From assembly GCA_900546745.1 (NCBI GenBank), contig URDT01000040.1, positions 1 to 10,361 on the forward strand: a stretch of DNA of 10,361 bases. The letters are read 5' to 3'. Below the pieces are notes generated by a model, which saw nothing but the letters and a program-made list of their open reading frames with translations, had not been told where the DNA came from and ran no database searches. The position numbers and the translations under genes were made by a program. Below, one piece after another: positions 7,474-10,361 of the stretch; the stretch's first letter is position 1; every line of letters starts with the position of its first letter. This DNA comes from an uncultured Mycoplasmatota bacterium. GTDB taxonomy: Bacteria; Bacillota_I; Bacilli_A; RF39; UBA660.

Positions 7474-7502
7474 AATATACCATTTTATTGAAAAACTGTC
7501 AA
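7474..7502 (-). promoter_or_regulatory. Sigma-A promoter of the str operon
   Basis: Minus strand: perfect TTGACA (7497-7502), a 17-base spacer, then TATATT (7474-7479), five of six matches, with an extended TG one base before it. The predicted start near 7467 gives a leader of about 88 bases before rpsL. The -35 begins 4 bases after the stop of the upstream gene. Confidence 0.88.
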
Positions 7503-7506
7503 CTAT

Positions 7507-8112
7507 TTATTTTTTAGAAAAGACATATTTTTTAGATTCTTTTTGTTCAATTTGTTTTAATTGGAAAAGCTCTGAAAATAATCTGCTTCTTACCTCACTC
7601 ATTGCTTCTAAAATTTCCCATTTTTCTTTTTGTTTACTATTGACCAATTCTTTTTTCATTTGATCTAATAAATGGATTGAGTTCCTCAATTGTTCCTCGT
7701 TTAAGTCATCTAAATTTTTTAAAATAAATTGAAGTTTTTTCACCACTTCTAATGGTGTTGATGATAGCTCTTGTGATGATGTTATATCTTGTTTTTCTTT
7801 TAAATTTACATGAAGTGCTCTACTTAGAGCTTCATCTACTATTTTTTTTCCTTCTTTTGTACTTCTAAATTCCATTTTTGCTTGTGCCTTTAAAATTTGA
7901 TCTTTTAAACTTTGTAGGAAAGTATCTTTAGAATCGTAACATGAGCTTGTTTGCGGTGTTATGTTCTGTACTTCTATACCTTTTAAACGATTTTGTTGTA
8001 ATGATTGGTACGATTTATCTAAAGCATCAAATAATTGCTCACGATAAGCCTCTCGTATTTCTGTTTCTCCTATATTTTCTGTAACATTGTATTCTTTTAC
8101 CATATTTTTCAT
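7507..8112 (-). CDS. Uncharacterised charged helical protein
   Basis: I do not recognise this 201-residue protein. It is hydrophilic and rich in Lys, Glu, Gln, Leu and Ser. It has no signal peptide or membrane helix and a single cysteine (Cys58). Helix-like segments with spaced leucines run from about 14-42, 63-104 and 121-192, the last looking coiled-coil-like (KKLQFILKNLDDLNEEQLRN, then LLDQMKKEL). The C terminus is basic (KESKKYVFSKK). Such composition suggests a soluble scaffold or adaptor rather than an enzyme, but that is only inference. The start at 8112 is chosen because AGGGGG lies 6 bases before it; an in-frame ATG at 8118 directly abuts that site. It sits between sigE and rpsL, has its own promoter, and occupies the place where sigG often follows sigE. 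It shows no sigma-factor motif. Confidence 0.75.
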   Translation of the reverse strand: MKNMVKEYNVTENIGETEIREAYREQLFDALDKSYQSLQQNRLKGIEVQNITPQTSSCYDSKDTFLQSLKDQILKAQAKMEFRSTKEGKKIVDEALSRALHVNLKEKQDITSSQELSSTPLEVVKKLQFILKNLDDLNEEQLRNSIHLLDQMKKELVNSKQKEKWEILEAMSEVRSRLFSELFQLKQIEQKESKKYVFSKK

Positions 8113-8118
8113 GGACAT

Positions 8119-8136
8119 CCCCCTCTTTTCAGGGAG
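8119..8136 (-). promoter_or_regulatory. Hairpin covering the ribosome binding site
   Basis: Minus-strand CTCCCT (8131-8136) can pair over six bases, one a G-T pair, with AGGGGG (8119-8124), leaving a GAAAAG loop. AGGGGG is the Shine-Dalgarno of the 201-residue gene, so the structure would hide it. The predicted start of the local promoter lies within or just past the left arm. Confidence 0.5.
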
Positions 8137-8138
8137 TT

Positions 8139-8167
8139 ATCTTAACATAAAAGAATCAGGTTGTCAA
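8139..8167 (-). promoter_or_regulatory. Sigma-A promoter of the 201-residue gene
   Basis: Minus strand: perfect TTGACA (8162-8167) overlapping the sigE stop codon, a 17-base spacer, then TAAGAT (8139-8144), four of six matches, preceded by an extended TG (TGTTAAGAT). Expected start about 8129-8133. Confidence 0.65.
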
Positions 8168-8856
8168 TTTTTAATTAAGCCTTGTAATCTTCTAATCACC
8201 TTCTTTTCTATTCTAGAAATATAAGACTGACTAATTCCTAAAATGTCGGCTACTTCTTTTTGAGTCATTTCAGTTTTATTATCTAATCCATATCGCAATG
8301 TCATAATCTGTTTATCTCTAGCATTTAGCTTTGAAATTTCGTCCCTAAGTATTCTTTTTTCACTTTCTTTTTCGATTCCTTTTGTTACAATATCATCTTC
8401 TGTTCCTAAAATATCTTCTAATCGTAGTTCGTTTCCCTCAGCATCATAACTTAAACTATCTTCTAAGCTTACTTCTGTTTTTCTTTTTTTATTTTTTCTT
8501 AGAAACATTAATATTTCATTATCAATACATCTAGAAGCATAAGTCGCTAATTTGATATTTTTATCTAATTTATAAGTATTTACTCCTTTTATTAACCCAA
8601 TAGTTCCAATACTTACTAAGTCTTCTAAATCAATTCCTGTATTTTCGTATTTTTTTGATAAAAAGACTACTAATCTTAAGTTATGTTCAATTAATTTGCT
8701 TCTAGCGTATTCATCACCTTCCATTGATTTTGTTACGTAAAAGATTTCTTCACTTTTACTTAACGGTGGTGGTAATTTATCAGTACTACCAATAAAAAAC
8801 ATATTATTGTCATCTTTAAACCAACGAATAATTTTAAATATTAATTGTTTAATCAT
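8164..8856 (-). CDS. sigE: RNA polymerase sigma-E factor, mother-cell specific (pro-protein)
   Basis: Early mother-cell sigma factor of sporulation, 230 residues. It aligns by eye with Bacillus pro-sigma-E throughout. The N-terminal pro-sequence (1-20) is amphipathic and basic and should tether it to the membrane. The region FFIGSTDKLPPPLS (20-33) matches the Bacillus cleavage neighbourhood (YYIGGSEALPPPLS), placing processing by SpoIIGA near F20-F21, about seven residues shorter than in Bacillus. Region 2 spans 58-121, with NLRLVVFLSKKYENTGIDLEDL and the -10-recognising YASRCIDNEILMFLR (106-120). The region 4 helix-turn-helix is TQKEVADILGISQSYISRIE (198-217). Its ATG overlaps the spoIIGA stop by 4 bases, and GGAGG is 7 bases upstream inside spoIIGA. 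It is expected to drive yqfC-yqfD, found in the same window. sigG does not follow it. Confidence 0.97.
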   Translation of the reverse strand: MIKQLIFKIIRWFKDDNNMFFIGSTDKLPPPLSKSEEIFYVTKSMEGDEYARSKLIEHNLRLVVFLSKKYENTGIDLEDLVSIGTIGLIKGVNTYKLDKNIKLATYASRCIDNEILMFLRKNKKRKTEVSLEDSLSYDAEGNELRLEDILGTEDDIVTKGIEKESEKRILRDEISKLNARDKQIMTLRYGLDNKTEMTQKEVADILGISQSYISRIEKKVIRRLQGLIKN

Positions 8857-9635
8857 GTTATTTCCTCCATTAATATAGGGTTTAAAATACAGTCAATTCC
8901 CTCCATATTTAAGTTTTTAGTAAGACCTAATAAAAATTTTTGTTGTATTATTTTTCCATCTATTTCAATAGAATCCGCTTTCAAGCAACGCATCATGCTT
9001 GGACCAGATACTGTTTGATAAGGAACCAAAATAAAATCTGTAGGAGAACGAATCATCGTATCTTGAATAACAACGACAGGTAATTTTGTGATTGGATCTA
9101 CTAATTGATTTCCTGTATCTAAGAAAGCATTTAATTTTATTATTTTACCATGATATGTAATATTTACTCGATGGTGTTGTGAGTAAGTATTTTTAAGTTG
9201 AAGAGTTTGCTTAATATAAGTATATAAGATAAAAGGACTTAGTATGATTAAAACAATAACATTAATACTAAGACCATTGTGATAAAAAATTAACCCTTCA
9301 TTAGAATAAGAAAATTGAATATTTAAAAGATATAATGCCCCTCCTAATACAATACTAGATAAATATAAATAGGATATATTTTTTATAGTATATCTAATAT
9401 TTTTATAAGAAAAGGTCACTATAATCATTAAAATACTAATTATTAATTTTAATAAAAATAATTGAATACTATTTAATTTTATAAATAATAGAAAAATACT
9501 AATTCCCCCTACTAAAGCTCCTAATATTATTCTTTTTATAGGAATATTTCTCCTTAAGATAATGGATACTGTCAATAATAATAGAAAATCAAAAGAAAAG
9601 TTTAAGAAAAAAACGTAATCTAAGTATACTTTCAT
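8853..9635 (-). CDS. spoIIGA: Sporulation sigma-E processing peptidase SpoIIGA
   Basis: Membrane aspartic protease that removes the pro-sequence of sigma-E in the mother cell, in response to the forespore signal SpoIIR. I start it at MKVYLDYVFFLNFSFDFLLLL, which matches the Bacillus N terminus and has GGTGAT three bases before the ATG. That gives 260 residues against about 309 in Bacillus. The reading frame extends upstream to an ATG at 9761, but that would run through the terminator and into the preceding gene. Five hydrophobic helices fill roughly 1-140. The protease domain (about 155-260) has the active-site FLDTGNQLVDP (171-181, catalytic Asp173), matching Bacillus IDSGNQLYDP, then LPVVVI (185-190) and FILVPYQTVSG (201-211). 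The shorter C-terminal domain is the main difference from Bacillus. Confidence 0.94.
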   Translation of the reverse strand: MKVYLDYVFFLNFSFDFLLLLTVSIILRRNIPIKRIILGALVGGISIFLLFIKLNSIQLFLLKLIISILMIIVTFSYKNIRYTIKNISYLYLSSIVLGGALYLLNIQFSYSNEGLIFYHNGLSINVIVLIILSPFILYTYIKQTLQLKNTYSQHHRVNITYHGKIIKLNAFLDTGNQLVDPITKLPVVVIQDTMIRSPTDFILVPYQTVSGPSMMRCLKADSIEIDGKIIQQKFLLGLTKNLNMEGIDCILNPILMEEIT

Positions 9636-9650
9636 ATCATCACCAAAATT

Positions 9651-9683
9651 ATTATAAAAAAAAGACAGAGAATTTCTTGTCTT
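9651..9683 (-). promoter_or_regulatory. Probable spoIIGA promoter
   Basis: Minus strand: perfect TATAAT (9651-9656), 15 bases before the spoIIGA ATG. The best -35-like element is AAGACA (9678-9683), 21 bases away. Bacillus spoIIG also has an over-long spacing (22 bases) and depends on Spo0A. No convincing Spo0A box was found. The T run of the upstream terminator directly abuts and shares one base with the -10. Confidence 0.5.
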
Positions 9684-9688
9684 TTTTT
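9656..9688 (-). terminator. Terminator between the tail gene and spoIIGA
   Basis: Perfect 11-bp stem (9657-9667 with 9678-9688) with a 10-base loop and a run of eight T on the minus strand. It lies 17 bases after the tail-gene stop codon. The A-rich arm makes it plausibly bidirectional. Confidence 0.88.
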
Positions 9689-9705
9689 GAGTATAATTTA
9701 ATTTT

Positions 9706-10361
9706 TTAATAATTCGTTGTAGAAGTAACAAATTTTTTCCAACCTGTCCAATTGCTAGCATTATAATTTATATTTTCTCGAACATAAAATATTTCTGGAG
9801 CAGAATTTGGAAAATAAATTTGTTTAATCCAAGCAGTAGTAGAACTCCCATAATCATAAGTAGCATTAATCACTAATAGAACACCATAACCGGTTACAGG
9901 CATGCATCTTGTTTCTGGGCCAACTCTATAGATTCCTGAGTTAAGCATGTAATTAGCGTCGGCGGTAAATTCTCGATATTGCATAATACCACCTGTAGCA
10001 TCATCTCTAGAATTACTCTTATCTAATTTGGCATTAATATAGTTAGTATGATTATTTACAATAGTTTGTAAACTGGATAAGTCACTGCTATTAGCTTTTG
10101 TATTTAACTTTGCATTCACTTCTGTTTCTGTATAATATCTATCATCGTGTGTATGTGATGTGTTTGCTTTACTATCTAATTTTGAATTTAAGTTATTCAT
10201 TTGACTTGTCATATTTGTTACATTACTTTGATTATTCGTAACTAACTTATTTAAGTCACTGATTAACTTATTTTGATCGATTAGTATTTTACTAATACTT
10301 CCATTACTAATACTACTTAAATCTTCTGTTCCTACTTTATTCCATATACTTGTTACATCAC
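9706..10361 (-). CDS. Phage tail-fibre/baseplate-like protein, C-terminal part (5' end outside window)
   Basis: The frame stays open to the window edge, so the first residues are missing and the visible part is 217 residues; an internal ATG at 10212 is not needed as a start. The first 110 visible residues are Asn/Ser/Thr-rich with spaced leucines (KLISDLNKLVTNNQ, MNNLNSKLDSKANTS), as in trimeric fibre shafts. A typical tail-fibre element follows at 68-84 (SHTHDDRYYTETEVNAK). The end (about 129-210) looks like a pyocin-knob domain: YMLNSGIYRVG, GYGVLLVINATYD, TAWIKQIYF, YVRENIN and the closing NWTGWKKF. Such proteins bind the host surface at the tip of a tail. It is the last gene before a terminator and spoIIGA, so it may be the end of a prophage or tailocin cluster, or a lone remnant. 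Confidence 0.8.
   Translation of the reverse strand, partial: DVTSIWNKVGTEDLSSISNGSISKILIDQNKLISDLNKLVTNNQSNVTNMTSQMNNLNSKLDSKANTSHTHDDRYYTETEVNAKLNTKANSSDLSSLQTIVNNHTNYINAKLDKSNSRDDATGGIMQYREFTADANYMLNSGIYRVGPETRCMPVTGYGVLLVINATYDYGSSTTAWIKQIYFPNSAPEIFYVRENINYNASNWTGWKKFVTSTTNY

Noticed and set aside
8113..8118. Earlier ATG for the 201-residue protein
   Set aside because: The ribosome site directly abuts this ATG, with no spacing; the ATG at 8112 has 6 bases.
9636..9761. N-terminal extension of spoIIGA starting at 9761
   Set aside because: It overlaps the 3' end of the tail gene, runs through the terminator, and lacks similarity to SpoIIGA; the MKVYLD start at 9635 matches the family and has a ribosome site.

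Overview
This is an AT-rich chromosomal window from an endospore-forming, low-GC Bacillota. It carries spoIIGA-sigE and yqfC-yqfD, which are known only from spore formers, and an S12 of the Gram-positive type with a loop insertion. TGG encodes Trp and TGA is used as stop (yqfC, sigE, spoIIGA and the VanZ-like gene), so the genetic code is standard. The AT bias and reduced gene neighbourhoods would fit a Bacilli lineage near Erysipelotrichia or RF39, but I cannot settle the class by reading. Every gene lies on the minus strand, so transcription runs from high to low coordinates.

Reading in the direction of transcription: (1) 10361-9706 is the C-terminal 217 residues of a phage tail-fibre or baseplate protein with a pyocin-knob-like end. 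It stops at a strong hairpin terminator (9656-9688). (2) 9635-8164 holds spoIIGA and sigE, overlapping by 4 bp. They encode the membrane protease and the mother-cell sigma factor that it activates. sigG, which often follows them, is absent. (3) 8112-7507 is an unrecognised helical, charged 201-residue protein with its own consensus-like promoter and a Shine-Dalgarno sequence inside a hairpin. (4) 7502-3078 is the str operon rpsL-rpsG-fusA-tuf. It has a near-consensus sigma-A promoter, a cUUCGg hairpin at the start of the leader, a probable internal tuf promoter and a clear terminator after tuf. (5) 3001-3 is yqfC-yqfD-(VanZ-like)-ybeY-dgkA, ending in a hairpin. It matches the Bacillus yqfC-yqfD-phoH-yqfF-ybeY-dgkA neighbourhood, except that a VanZ-like membrane protein replaces phoH and yqfF/pgpH.

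The window therefore interleaves a sporulation control module, the core translation operon, and a mixed sporulation/rRNA-maturation/lipid-carrier operon. I see no terminator between sigE and the end of tuf, so sporulation transcripts may run into the translation genes. spoIIGA, yqfC and yqfD share an identical start-site layout (GGTGAT, three bases, ATG) that none of the other genes use. The most unusual residue-level observation is an isoleucine in S12 at the near-invariant proline corresponding to E. coli Pro90. I found no CRISPR array, tRNA, rRNA, insertion sequence or clearly new multi-gene defence system. The best candidates for novelty are the 201-residue orphan with its hairpin-covered ribosome binding site, and the phage tail gene next to spoIIGA.
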